Positions 8,901-15,362 are shown, counted from the stretch's first letter. The stretch: 17,041 nucleotides of DNA from an uncultured Eubacterium sp. (GCA_910579145.1 CAJTTQ010000013.1:1-17041), one strand, 5' to 3'. The notes: generated by a model not told the origin, from the sequence alone. Program-made: numbers and translations.

Positions 8901-9117
8901 AAATATGAAAAAGATCGGGAAAAAGGCATTTGCAAATTGTAAAAAACTGAAAACCGTGATCATAAAATCTACCGGGATCACAAGCATCGGAAAACAGGCT
9001 TTTTACAAAACCAGCCAAAAGATCAAGGTAACACTGGGTCAAAAAGCAGCCGCAAAATATAAGAAAATGTTGAAGAGGGGGAAGCTTCCTTCAACGGCAA
9101 AGTATATCTATTCATAA
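5947..9117 (+). CDS. Secreted GH95 alpha-L-fucosidase-type glycoside hydrolase with BspA-like LRR tail
   Basis: A 1056-residue secreted enzyme. ATG at 5947 is chosen because AAGGAG (5932-5937) is 9 nt away; the ATG at 5941 has a 3-nt spacer. Residues 1-47 hold a basic N-region and a hydrophobic core (MVSCFLFGALALSSIPFSG), a Sec signal peptide. Residues ~50-330 are the GH95 N-terminal beta domain (ALPIGNGRIGAMVFG, NEETLWSGGP). The (alpha/alpha)6 catalytic region (~360-780) has HTNINLQMNYW with Asn461 and Asn463, NPSYSPEHG with Glu596, and PPYQIDGNFG with Asp760; these match the Asn pair, general acid Glu and Asp known from Bifidobacterium AfcA. His459, two residues before Asn461, is at the position I recall as favouring L-fucose. 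After a Ser/Thr/Pro linker (~879-910) comes a Lys-rich LRR_5/BspA-like repeat domain (~939-1056, e.g. ITSIGKQAFYKTS). No LPXTG motif. Predicted release of alpha-1,2-linked fucose from mucin or milk glycans. Confidence 0.93.
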   Translation: MKVKENKKFMRYGRRMVSCFLFGALALSSIPFSGNTKGGRPLNISYAKSRQTPPLQLQYDEPAKDWESQALPIGNGRIGAMVFGDVGNEKIQVNEETLWSGGPGANASYAGGDNSHSKEEVHTALQNVRKSIQDMVNEFSEKKAAHFDDNGKLVTQNYTDLLSDSSFSKNLNMLKGEKNNFGSYQTLGNIRITDRTSASDTEYSDYLRKTDLDNSIGSVHYVSNGITFDREYFVSNPSNVLVIKLTADQPGAITKDFSLESEQRKKEIFVNEEQATVTMTGQPSDQKDNGLKFAQQIKILTEGGTVQKSSDTALSVEGADSVTVIMGAATNYQVDASGTTYDYFKPGEPLDDVEQTISAAVEKGYDSIREEHINDYKNLFDRVTLNLNVPQMPDKMTDDLLAAYGKENTTEEDRYLEMLFYQYGRYLLISSSRENSVLPANLQGIWAQGLSPSWDSDFHTNINLQMNYWLAEQTNLTECHTAVIHYINSLVEKGKVTAKKYYCQQDGSDVRGWVIHHENNIWGNTSPSNYTTAFYFPAAAAWMCQDIWDKYQFNSDKDFLTENFDTMLQAALFWVDNLWKDERDGTLVANPSYSPEHGVFSLGCTSDQAIIWELFEEVKLASEVLGKDNDPEIREITETQKKLYMPKADRLGGQLAEWKDETTLEVTNSDKHRHQNHVSILHPGTYVSAGRSDWDDEMLEAIRVTLEKRGDGGTGWSKAWKINMWARMRDGDRAKKLLSEQLTGSTLKNLFDTHPPYQIDGNFGAVSGITEMLLQSQGDAIEPLAALPPDWDTGSISGVKARGNFELDLAWENGSLNECRITSHSGNSCKIKYKKIGSLNVYDETNKRYVNAETSGDTLSFPTTAGTVYVLTSDTALPVVTSPPSDEPSVSPNDTSSSAAPTPDTQKVSGGKDKKTLKIGSTVEQKGMTYKVTSKTAVQLKKVASSKKTLVIPNTITAAGKKYSVTSIANNACSGRNITKVTISKNMKKIGKKAFANCKKLKTVIIKSTGITSIGKQAFYKTSQKIKVTLGQKAAAKYKKMLKRGKLPSTAKYIYS

Positions 9118-9149
9118 GAAAAAAGGATACACTACAGATGAAATAACGG

Positions 9150-9191
9150 ACCGGGCCGCAGATAGGATGTTCCATTAATCTGCGCCCCGGT
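9150..9191. terminator. Imperfect inverted repeat after the GH95 gene
   Basis: Left arm 9150-9163 (ACCGGGCCGCAGAT) and right arm 9178-9191 (ATCTGCGCCCCGGT) pair at 13 of 14 positions around a 14-nt loop. It begins 32 nt after the GH95 stop. Only TTT follows on the + strand, so as an intrinsic terminator it is weak; it may instead be a remnant inverted repeat. Confidence 0.45.
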
Positions 9192-9208
9192 TTCCATCCG
9201 TAAAAATC

Positions 9209-9448
9209 CTCCCGCAGCTTCTCCTTTTCGCCCCCCGCAATAAAATAACCCGTTTGTGCCATTTCGTACAATTTAGTGTCCGCAAATAACGTCAGCGCAT
9301 CCACGGAGATAAAATACGGATTCAGCCCGCTAAACAGTCTGGCACTGCTCCAAAATATCATCCGCCGTATAACCTTTTCCGCAAGGGCAAGCGCCGCATC
9401 ATCCCCGCTCTCTATCCCGATGCTCAAGCCGTTCACTCCCATTGCCCG
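9209..9448 (-). pseudogene. Remnant of a radical SAM protein gene
   Basis: On the - strand RAMGVNGLSIGIESGDDAALALAEK resembles the substrate-side segment of radical SAM enzymes (G...LSIGIESGDDE.LA...KG). After AEK the expected continuation GYTADDILEQC is present but one frame off: the DNA reads GAAAAGGTTATACG where one more G would keep frame (near 9373). After EQC (near 9345) the sequence jumps to ARLFSGLNPYFISVDALTLF, then ADTKLYEMAQTGYFI and GEKEKLRE, which match the later part of the same family (usually lnP..is...LT.FP.T.LY). So a short internal block is missing, the N-terminal CxxxCxxC cluster region is absent, and similarity stops near 9209. This is a decayed fragment, not a functional enzyme. 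The stretch 9449-9519 has no recognisable gene. Confidence 0.7.
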
Positions 9449-9519
9449 CCAACACAATAACTTTCGCCTCTGAAACCGCCGACAGTCCCTTTGTGCTCCT
9501 CACGACCACGGGTCGCACC

Positions 9520-10332
9520 CTAATTCCCCGTACTCTTATAATACTTCACGCTAACCCGCCAAAACAAATACGCTCCCATATACATGGCAATTCCGACAAC
9601 CGGCGTCATATACATATACAGCGCCGGAAACTGCTGCACATCCGTCTTCCGCAGAAAAAACTGCGCTGGAAAATAATTCACAAAAGCAAACGGCACCACA
9701 TAGATCATCATATACTGGATCGCCTTGTGAAAAATACTGACCGGATAACCCGCAAACTTCCTTAAATTCCAATAAAACACCGATTTAAGCGTATTCGTAC
9801 GTATAAGGTAAAATTGCAGTGAGGCGAGAACGAGAAAAATGGCCCCCTGGATCATAACCCCGCCAATCACGGCAGTGATATAATACAATACGGTATAAAG
9901 ATTCCACTGCACCCCTACCTCCCGTGCCGATATGACAAACAGCACGATGCCAAGCCCTCCATGACCAATGGCGGCAAACCAGTCGGAATCACTTGTGATC
10001 ACCTGGAACAAAAGCCCCCTCGGCCGGAGGAGAAATCGGTCGAACTTACCAGAATGTATATGTTCCGAAAAATCCCGCAGCCCGGTAAAAAAAATAATGA
10101 GGATACCATATGTCAAAAACAGCAGGCTGTACAGGAAAAATATTTCCCTGCCATTCCAACCGTTCAGGGAATCAAATTTGATCAGTGTGAAATAGATCAC
10201 TATGATTCCGGTTGACTCGCGCAGAAATACTGCCAGCGACCGCAGAACCGCATCGATCTTATACTGAAACCAGGCCTTTATCGTCAGCTTTGTATACTCG
10301 GCAGCCGTCTGCCAAACATTGTATTGCTTCAT
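9520..10332 (-). CDS. ABC-2 type transporter permease (second permease of the operon)
   Basis: A 270-residue membrane protein with about six hydrophobic segments, resembling the ABC2_membrane_6 family (COG3694-type permeases). The N-terminus (AAEYTKLTIKAWFQYKIDAVLRSL) is the cytoplasmic amphipathic start typical of these permeases, followed by LRESTGIIVIYFTLIKF; later GKFDRFLLRPRGLLFQV and the C-terminal YPVSIFHKAIQYMMIYVVPFAFVN are characteristic. Start ATG at 10332 has GGAGG 8 nt upstream and lies 20 nt after the previous permease stop; a longer open frame to 10458 would overlap that gene. It should pair with the permease at 10353-11141 as the membrane pore. Substrate unknown; the group is usually described as an uncharacterised ABC export-type system. 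It is the last gene of the operon. Confidence 0.85.
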   Translation of the reverse strand: MKQYNVWQTAAEYTKLTIKAWFQYKIDAVLRSLAVFLRESTGIIVIYFTLIKFDSLNGWNGREIFFLYSLLFLTYGILIIFFTGLRDFSEHIHSGKFDRFLLRPRGLLFQVITSDSDWFAAIGHGGLGIVLFVISAREVGVQWNLYTVLYYITAVIGGVMIQGAIFLVLASLQFYLIRTNTLKSVFYWNLRKFAGYPVSIFHKAIQYMMIYVVPFAFVNYFPAQFFLRKTDVQQFPALYMYMTPVVGIAMYMGAYLFWRVSVKYYKSTGN

Positions 10333-10352
10333 CGTCTTTTCCTCCACTCGGA

Positions 10353-11141
10353 TCAACCTCCCTGAATAACCAATTTCCGGATCCCCTGCCGCCAGATGAC
10401 CTCCCCGGTCAGAGCGAGGACAACGATCCAGAAGATCTGCCGGAGAAACGACAGCCAAATATCTTCCCCCGTCATCTGCCCCAGATAGATCTTCACCGGC
10501 TCAAAATAAATCAATGAAAACGGAGTGACCCGGATGATCCCCTGCACCCAGTCCGGCATAAACCACAGCGGAATCATGGAACCGGACAGTACATTTACGA
10601 ATACATTTTTGATCGTCCGCAGGCTCCATGTATTAATGATCCAAAAAGACAACGTCTGAAAAATGAAATTCAGAGTCCATAACACCAGGAAACCAAGAAA
10701 AACACTGACCAAAAACGCAGCAAAAGCCAAAACGGAATACGGCCTCTCCATTCCGACCACGATAACCGCTACCATGACTGCAGGGGCAAACCGAAACAGC
10801 ATCTGAAAACCGATATTCCCCAGATCGGATGCCAGCAATATCCCACGGAAACTGATGGGTTTCAAAAGCTCCGTCCCGATGCTCCCATTATGGATGCGAT
10901 ACGGCAGGTACCCCTCATCCAGACGAAAGGCAGCATCCAGGCCAATCGACAAGATGAAGTTTGTCGTCACCATAGCAAACGTGATTCCATCCATCTCTTC
11001 CCGTCCGCCATAAAGCGCGCGGTAAATACACCAAAAGATAAACACATTGAGGCAGGTGTCCACGATTCCCATAAAATTGTCGAAACGAAACGCCGTGTTC
11101 GCCAAAAAAGCTTGTCTGCTATATGCCAGATACCGTCTCAT
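10353..11141 (-). CDS. ABC-2 type transporter permease (first permease of the operon)
   Basis: A 262-residue membrane protein, about six membrane segments, resembling COG4587-type permeases that partner COG4586 ATPases. Recognisable parts are the N-terminal SRQAFLANTAFRFDNFMGIV, IHNGSIGTELLKPIS, the WTLNFIFQTLSFWIINTWSL segment, and the C-terminal GSMIPLWFMPDWVQGIIRVTPF followed by YFEPVKIYLGQ, a hallmark of ABC-2 permeases of this type (p.WlQ.i...tPf..l.y.P..iylG). The ATG overlaps the ATPase stop as ATGA (11138-11141), so translation is coupled. Pairing of two dissimilar permeases suggests a heterodimeric pore. Confidence 0.88.
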   Translation of the reverse strand: MRRYLAYSRQAFLANTAFRFDNFMGIVDTCLNVFIFWCIYRALYGGREEMDGITFAMVTTNFILSIGLDAAFRLDEGYLPYRIHNGSIGTELLKPISFRGILLASDLGNIGFQMLFRFAPAVMVAVIVVGMERPYSVLAFAAFLVSVFLGFLVLWTLNFIFQTLSFWIINTWSLRTIKNVFVNVLSGSMIPLWFMPDWVQGIIRVTPFSLIYFEPVKIYLGQMTGEDIWLSFLRQIFWIVVLALTGEVIWRQGIRKLVIQGG

Positions 11142-12184
11142 GCAAAATCCCCCTCTCCAGGCTGCTCATCCTCTCCCGGCCGCTCCGCGTTTCTGATCTG
11201 CTCGCCCTGGTAGATCCGCCGGATGATGCTCTCAACTTCCGGCTCAGTGATCTGCAGGTCCGCCACCGGATAGCGATTCAGAAGGAATGACATCAGGTCA
11301 TTGATCTGCACCTCATGGCTCTCAAAAGAAAACCGGTATTTTCGTCCATCGAGCTCATCCGTTCTTTCAATCTTCACATGCGGGACCGGCTCCACATCCA
11401 TCACCCTCTCAAACTCCACATCGATCTGACGCATTGTCGCGAATTTCTCCCGGATACCAGAAAGGCTGCCGTCATAAATTTTTCTTCCTTCATCTATGAT
11501 GATCAGTGACTTACAGGTTTTTTCGATATCCTGCATATCATGGGTTGTAAAGATCATCGTGATCTCCTCCCTCTCATTCAATTCCCGGATAAACGAGCGG
11601 ATCGTCTCCTTGCCAACGACATCCACCCCGATCGTCGGTTCATCAAAAAATACGATCTTAGGCGCATGCAGAAGCCCCGCAACAATATCCGCCCGCATCC
11701 GCTGCCCGAGAGAGAGCTGCCTCACGGGCTGTTCCAGAAAACTTCCCATATCGAGCATCTGCGTATACCGGTCAAGCCTCTCTTTATATTCGCGCTGGGG
11801 AATGCGGTAAATGTATTTCAAAAGCTCAAACGTGTCGATCGGCGGCAGATCCCACTGGAGCTGGGATTTCTGTCCAAACACGACCCCGATTTTTCCCACA
11901 TACGCCTTCCTCTGCTTAAACGGGATAAATCCATCTACGCAGATGCGCCCGCTGTCTGGATGTAAAATCCCGGAGAGCATTTTTATCATCGTAGACTTTC
12001 CCGCCCCGTTCGGCCCGATAAATCCTGTCATATCCCCTTTTTCGATGGAAAATTCCAAGTCGTCTACCGCCTTGCGGTATTCATACCGGGGACGGACAAG
12101 GTTGGCCGCCAAACCCGCCAGACCCTTACTCCTCTTATTCACACGAAAAGTTTTATTCACATGCTCTGCCTCAATGAAACTCAT
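11138..12184 (-). CDS. ABC transporter ATPase (COG4586 type)
   Basis: A 348-residue cytoplasmic ATPase. Walker A is GPNGAGKST (residues 57-65), the Q-loop region is GVVFGQKSQLQWDLPP, the signature is LSLGQRMRADI, Walker B is IVFFDEPTIGVD, and the switch His is in FTTHDMQDIE. The Q-loop wording GQkSQLxWDLP is, in my experience, a mark of the ATPases that accompany this pair of ABC2_membrane_6 permeases. A ~100-residue C-terminal extension follows the nucleotide-binding domain. The ATG at 12184 has GGAGG 6 nt upstream; a longer frame to 12250 would overlap the preceding ATPase gene, whose stop is at 12228. It overlaps the downstream permease by 4 nt. All catalytic motifs are intact, so this is likely the active ATPase of the complex. 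Confidence 0.9.
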   Translation of the reverse strand: MSFIEAEHVNKTFRVNKRSKGLAGLAANLVRPRYEYRKAVDDLEFSIEKGDMTGFIGPNGAGKSTMIKMLSGILHPDSGRICVDGFIPFKQRKAYVGKIGVVFGQKSQLQWDLPPIDTFELLKYIYRIPQREYKERLDRYTQMLDMGSFLEQPVRQLSLGQRMRADIVAGLLHAPKIVFFDEPTIGVDVVGKETIRSFIRELNEREEITMIFTTHDMQDIEKTCKSLIIIDEGRKIYDGSLSGIREKFATMRQIDVEFERVMDVEPVPHVKIERTDELDGRKYRFSFESHEVQINDLMSFLLNRYPVADLQITEPEVESIIRRIYQGEQIRNAERPGEDEQPGEGDFA

Positions 12185-12227
12185 AAAAATCCTCCATTCT
12201 ACGTTTCCCTTTTCTCTCATACAACCA

Positions 12228-13148
12228 TCAATGATGCGTCTGCAGCTCACAGATCACATCCTCCAGAGACGGTCGCCGCATATTGATCTTTTCAATACGG
12301 CCCGTTTCCTGAATGCCGCGCAGCAGTTCCGCCGCCGTAATATGATTCCTGTTGTAATCCAGGCACATCGTCCGCCCCTCCTGCTCATATCGGACAAACG
12401 GAAGATCCTGTAAATCCGGAACACGGTCTGTAAATGTCATTTCCAACCGGTTGACAGGTGCCATTCGGCGCAGAAGTTCCATTTTGCTGCCATAATATAA
12501 AAGCTGTCCCTGATCGAGCACAATGATCCGCTCGGCAATTGTTTCAATCTCCTCCATATGGTGGGTGGAAATCATGATCGTGCGACCTCTGTTTCGTTCT
12601 GCCTCTACCGCGTTCCTAAATATTTCTTTAGCCCCTGCATCCATCCCGATACACGGTTCATCCAGAAGGATCAGCTCCGCCGGGGCGAGAAAAGCAAGTA
12701 CCGTCTCTGCCCGCCGCCGAAACCCCAGCGATACATGTTTCAATGGCTTATCACAAAATGTTTCCAGAGAAAACAGTTCGATCAATTCGCTGCTCCTCTT
12801 TTTCAGTTCACACGACCCCATGCGGTATGCCGCTCCCAAAAGGGACAGCGCTTCCCGCAGCGAATGCTCGACATTTGTATTCGACTGGTCAGCCAGTAAA
12901 ATGCTGACCTGACCTGCCAGCCGCCTCCGGTCACGGACCGGGTCAAACCCATCTACCCTTACCCTGCCGGCATCCGGCCTTAACGCCCCGCCAATGAGCG
13001 TAAGAAGCGTTGTCTTCCCCGCTCCGGTCGGCCCGACAAGTCCGACTGTCATCCCTTTCGGCACATGAAGGGAAATATGCCGGAGCGCTTGAACTGAAGC
13101 TTGTTTTTTTCGCCGAAACACCTTCGACACATCATCAAGTAAAATCAT
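12228..13148 (-). CDS. Second ABC transporter ATPase with atypical motifs
   Basis: A 306-residue ATPase, clearly different from its neighbour. Walker A is GPTGAGKTT (residues 39-47, Thr where Asn is usual), the signature is VSLGFRRRAE instead of LSGGQ, Walker B is LILLDEPCIGMD and the switch His is in STHHMEEIE. The Q-loop area reads VSILLADQSNT. Thus the ATP-binding half looks functional but the signature is degenerate, a pattern seen in the weaker member of asymmetric ABC heterodimers. The start at 13148 has GGAGG 5 nt upstream (13154-13158); an upstream in-frame ATG at 13160 overlaps that ribosome site. It is the first ABC gene after the histidine kinase (106-nt gap holding a palindrome) and precedes the other ATPase by 43 nt. 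Role: ABC-2 export system component; substrate unknown. Confidence 0.87.
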   Translation of the reverse strand: MILLDDVSKVFRRKKQASVQALRHISLHVPKGMTVGLVGPTGAGKTTLLTLIGGALRPDAGRVRVDGFDPVRDRRRLAGQVSILLADQSNTNVEHSLREALSLLGAAYRMGSCELKKRSSELIELFSLETFCDKPLKHVSLGFRRRAETVLAFLAPAELILLDEPCIGMDAGAKEIFRNAVEAERNRGRTIMISTHHMEEIETIAERIIVLDQGQLLYYGSKMELLRRMAPVNRLEMTFTDRVPDLQDLPFVRYEQEGRTMCLDYNRNHITAAELLRGIQETGRIEKINMRRPSLEDVICELQTHH

Positions 13149-13175
13149 GACAACCTCCATTTTCTACAAAAATAT

Positions 13176-13205
13176 ATACCCTCACAGAACAATCTGCAAG
13201 GGTAT
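13176..13205 (-). promoter_or_regulatory. 30-bp interrupted palindrome before the ABC operon
   Basis: Arms 13176-13187 (ATACCCTCACAG) and 13194-13205 (CTGCAAGGGTAT) match at 10 of 12 positions around 6 nt. On the - strand it is followed by ATATTTTT, so it could fold as a terminator or attenuator after the kinase gene; it also spans a weak promoter (TTGCAG, 17 nt, TATATT), so it could be an operator. A single LytTR-like half-site, GCCGTTTAT, lies just upstream (13210-13218). Confidence 0.5.
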
Positions 13206-13254
13206 TGGGATAAACGGCATCCACACAGGGACAAATGACCGGCCTTGATCCTCA

Positions 13255-13980
13255 CTATTCAGAAGGAATCAGAGCCACCGCGCAAAACATTTCATCTTTC
13301 TCAAAAAATTGACACTCCCCACCATATTTCCCGACGATCTGCCGGATCTGTCCCACCCCGTAACCATGCTCTTCACCGGCTTTTTCAGACTTCAGCTGCG
13401 GGTTTTTCTCCAGCACCGACCGGGCAATACTATTTTTCACCTGTATCGTCTCATACCCCCGCCTGAGCGCTATCTTTACAACAATTTCCGGTTCTTCTTC
13501 CCCCTCACGCGCTACAGCGCCCTCGATCGCATTGTCCAGCAGATTTGAAAGAAGAGACACAAAATCCACACTGTCCATTTTTCCAAACGCTAGATTCTCA
13601 ATCTCGGCCCTGACACAAAGTCCTCTAGCGTAAGCCGCCTCCAGTTTCCAGTTCAACACATAATTCATCACGCTGTTTCCGGTTTCTACATACGTATAAA
13701 TGTGGTTCAATTCATCGAGTACATGCGACAGATACCCCTTCGCCTCTTCCACCTGATTTTCCTGCAGGTATGTTGTCACCATCATAATATGATTCTTCAT
13801 ATCATGCTTCAGCCTTCTTGTGTTCTCATGAAGACGCAGGATCTCTTCCCGCTGCTCGCGCTCATGCCTATAACTGCTCTCAAGCTCCTGAAACCGGTAC
13901 TCCCATTCCATCTTCTCTGCCAGCAGTTCATTGAACCGCTCCTCCCCGATGCGCCGTCTGGACTCCCTGTTTCTCATCAT
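13255..13980 (-). CDS. GHKL-type sensor histidine kinase lacking a membrane domain
   Basis: A 241-residue kinase of the AgrC/HPK10 kind. Residues 1-55 form a charged, heptad-like helix (ELLAEKMEWEYRFQELESS...) likely to be a coiled coil. The phosphoacceptor box is RRLKHDMKNHIMMV with His59; the N-box is LLSNLLDNAIEGA; the late glycine-rich box is GEEHGYGVGQIRQIV. Typical AgrC-like kinases are ~430 residues with 5-7 membrane helices before the H-box; none exist here. The ATG at 13980 overlaps the response regulator stop (ATGA), so translational coupling is likely and there is no room for a missing N-terminus in this frame. The protein should therefore be cytoplasmic, sensing an internal signal or taking input from a partner, perhaps the adjacent ABC transporter. 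Its partner is the LytTR regulator. Confidence 0.9.
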   Translation of the reverse strand: MMRNRESRRRIGEERFNELLAEKMEWEYRFQELESSYRHEREQREEILRLHENTRRLKHDMKNHIMMVTTYLQENQVEEAKGYLSHVLDELNHIYTYVETGNSVMNYVLNWKLEAAYARGLCVRAEIENLAFGKMDSVDFVSLLSNLLDNAIEGAVAREGEEEPEIVVKIALRRGYETIQVKNSIARSVLEKNPQLKSEKAGEEHGYGVGQIRQIVGKYGGECQFFEKDEMFCAVALIPSE

Positions 13981-14672
13981 GACATCAGATACCTCACCAA
14001 TTTTTCCCTCGTCTCTTCTTTTCTGCTCCGCCCGATTGGAATCACAAGATCGCCCCGAAGCACCACCTCGTCCCCGCGGATCCGGTATACGGCTTTCTGG
14101 TTCACCAAAAAGCCTTTATGGATGCGGACAAATCCCACCGCCGCCAGCTCCCGTTCCACATTTGCCATCGTCTCACGAATCCGGTACGTTCTTGCCTCTG
14201 TATGCAGTTCCACATAATTTCCCTCTGATTCAAAATAGATGATCTCGTCGAGAGGGAGCGCAATCCGCTCATCCCCGCATCGAAAGGCGTAGCGCTGCGT
14301 GCGCCTCCTCCACTCTTCCAACGCCTCGCGCAAAACCGGTTTCAACTCCCGTTCTATATGGCTTTTGCGGATAAACCCGAACGGATGGAACCGAAAGGAA
14401 TCGTAAACGAGCACATCATGGCCGGTTACAAAGATCAATATCGGTTTTCGCGGCAGATCCTCCATGCGAGCGGCAATTTCAAAGCCATCCAGCTCCGGCA
14501 TATCAATATCCAAAAGCACAAGATCCGCCCCCGACTTCTGCAATTCCTCCCAAAAGACGTGCGGATCCGTCGATATACCGACGCTCACATCCTGACCCAG
14601 GATGTTCTCTGCCATTTTTGCGTATTGTTTACAAAACTGTATTTCATCATCACAGATCAGTAATCGAATCAT
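13977..14672 (-). CDS. LytTR-family response regulator
   Basis: A 231-residue two-domain regulator. The receiver domain (1-~120) has the acidic pair Asp8/Asp9 (LLICDDE), phosphoacceptor Asp55 in LVLLDIDMPELDGFE, Thr83 (FVTGHD) and Lys103 (FIRKS). The C-terminal LytTR DNA-binding domain (~130-231) shows IIYFESEGNYVELHTEART, the motif FVRIHKGFLVNQKAV and IPIGRSRKEETREKL, all standard. ATG at 14672 has GAGGAG 7 nt upstream. It is 19 nt after the Fic gene stop and overlaps the kinase by 4 nt. LytTR regulators usually control neighbouring export, immunity or peptide genes, so the ABC operon downstream is the obvious target. Confidence 0.95.
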   Translation of the reverse strand: MIRLLICDDEIQFCKQYAKMAENILGQDVSVGISTDPHVFWEELQKSGADLVLLDIDMPELDGFEIAARMEDLPRKPILIFVTGHDVLVYDSFRFHPFGFIRKSHIERELKPVLREALEEWRRRTQRYAFRCGDERIALPLDEIIYFESEGNYVELHTEARTYRIRETMANVERELAAVGFVRIHKGFLVNQKAVYRIRGDEVVLRGDLVIPIGRSRKEETREKLVRYLMS

Positions 14673-14691
14673 AATACTTCTCCTCGTATCT

Positions 14692-15321
14692 TTATAGTTC
14701 CATCGTCTTAATACATTTTTGCAGACATACTTTTAAAGGTTCCAATTCATCGTTCAAATACCAGTTATTCAAAGTAGTATTAAACTCCTCGGCATTCTCT
14801 GTTCCGATTGTAAGTATACCATTTCCCGATTCCATTAAAATTTTGCTGGCAACAATAGTAGATGTCCGCTTGTTTCCATCCCAAAAAAGCTGTTGCTTAC
14901 ACCCATACGCAAAATAATTTAACGCTCTCTCCACCGGCATATCAATCGCAGCAATCCGCCTAATCTCTTCAATTACTTTTTCTTTCTCAGGAACAGATGG
15001 AATAAACTCACCTACTCCCACTGTCCCGGTTCGCAGAGTCCCCCATTGTAAGCTTTCATTTCGAGATACAAACTCATTTATTTTGCACACAAACTCCAGA
15101 GTGAGCGGAGCATCTACATTTTCAATACAATATTTCCATGCGTCACGTAAATTAAGGACAGTCTGAATATCGCTTACCGCTATCCCATTTACAACTGCCC
15201 CTTCTAAAATCGTCTGTGTCTGTGGAAATGTAACGTTACATCCCTCAATGTAGGCGGTATTATAAACTAACTCCACAAACGTTTTCTTTGCCAAAAAAAC
15301 ATTTTGTTCTCTTGTAAGCAT
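14692..15321 (-). CDS. Fic-domain protein with altered catalytic motif
   Basis: A 209-residue cytoplasmic Fic-fold protein. Fic enzymes transfer AMP or another phospho-moiety to target proteins using HPFx(D/E)GN(G/K)R. Here residues 144-152 read QLFWDGNKR: Phe, Asp, the Gly-Asn anion-binding pair and Arg are kept, but the catalytic His is Gln144. An N-terminal inhibitory helix motif (S/T)xxxE(G/N) is present as TAYIEG (Thr22, Glu26, Gly27), as in class II Fic proteins. The flap region is around GTLRTGTVGVGEFIPSVP. I recall other short Fic-family proteins with QLFWDGNKRT-type motifs, so this may be a standing subfamily rather than a fresh mutation. ATG at 15321 has AGAGG 9 nt upstream. Because its stop is 19 nt from the response regulator start, the two may share a transcript; function of the pairing is unknown. 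Confidence 0.87.
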   Translation of the reverse strand: MLTREQNVFLAKKTFVELVYNTAYIEGCNVTFPQTQTILEGAVVNGIAVSDIQTVLNLRDAWKYCIENVDAPLTLEFVCKINEFVSRNESLQWGTLRTGTVGVGEFIPSVPEKEKVIEEIRRIAAIDMPVERALNYFAYGCKQQLFWDGNKRTSTIVASKILMESGNGILTIGTENAEEFNTTLNNWYLNDELEPLKVCLQKCIKTMEL

Positions 15322-15362
15322 AATATCTAGCCTCTTTTCGTTTCATACTTTCCCTATAACCT

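Noticed and set aside
9023..9457. 144-codon - strand ORF as an intact small gene
   Set aside because: Its first part is three displaced pieces of a radical SAM protein and its last part is antisense to the GH95 tail; treated as a pseudogene.
9449..9519. Short - strand open stretch reading VVVRSTKGLSAVSEAKVIVL
   Set aside because: It looks protein-like but is too short to place in a family and is in a different frame from the radical SAM remnant; possibly another gene scrap.
13188..13218. LytTR-type paired binding site before the ABC genes
   Set aside because: One half-site-like sequence (GCCGTTTAT) is present, but the next GTT is 25 nt away and poorly matching, so the usual direct-repeat spacing is not met.
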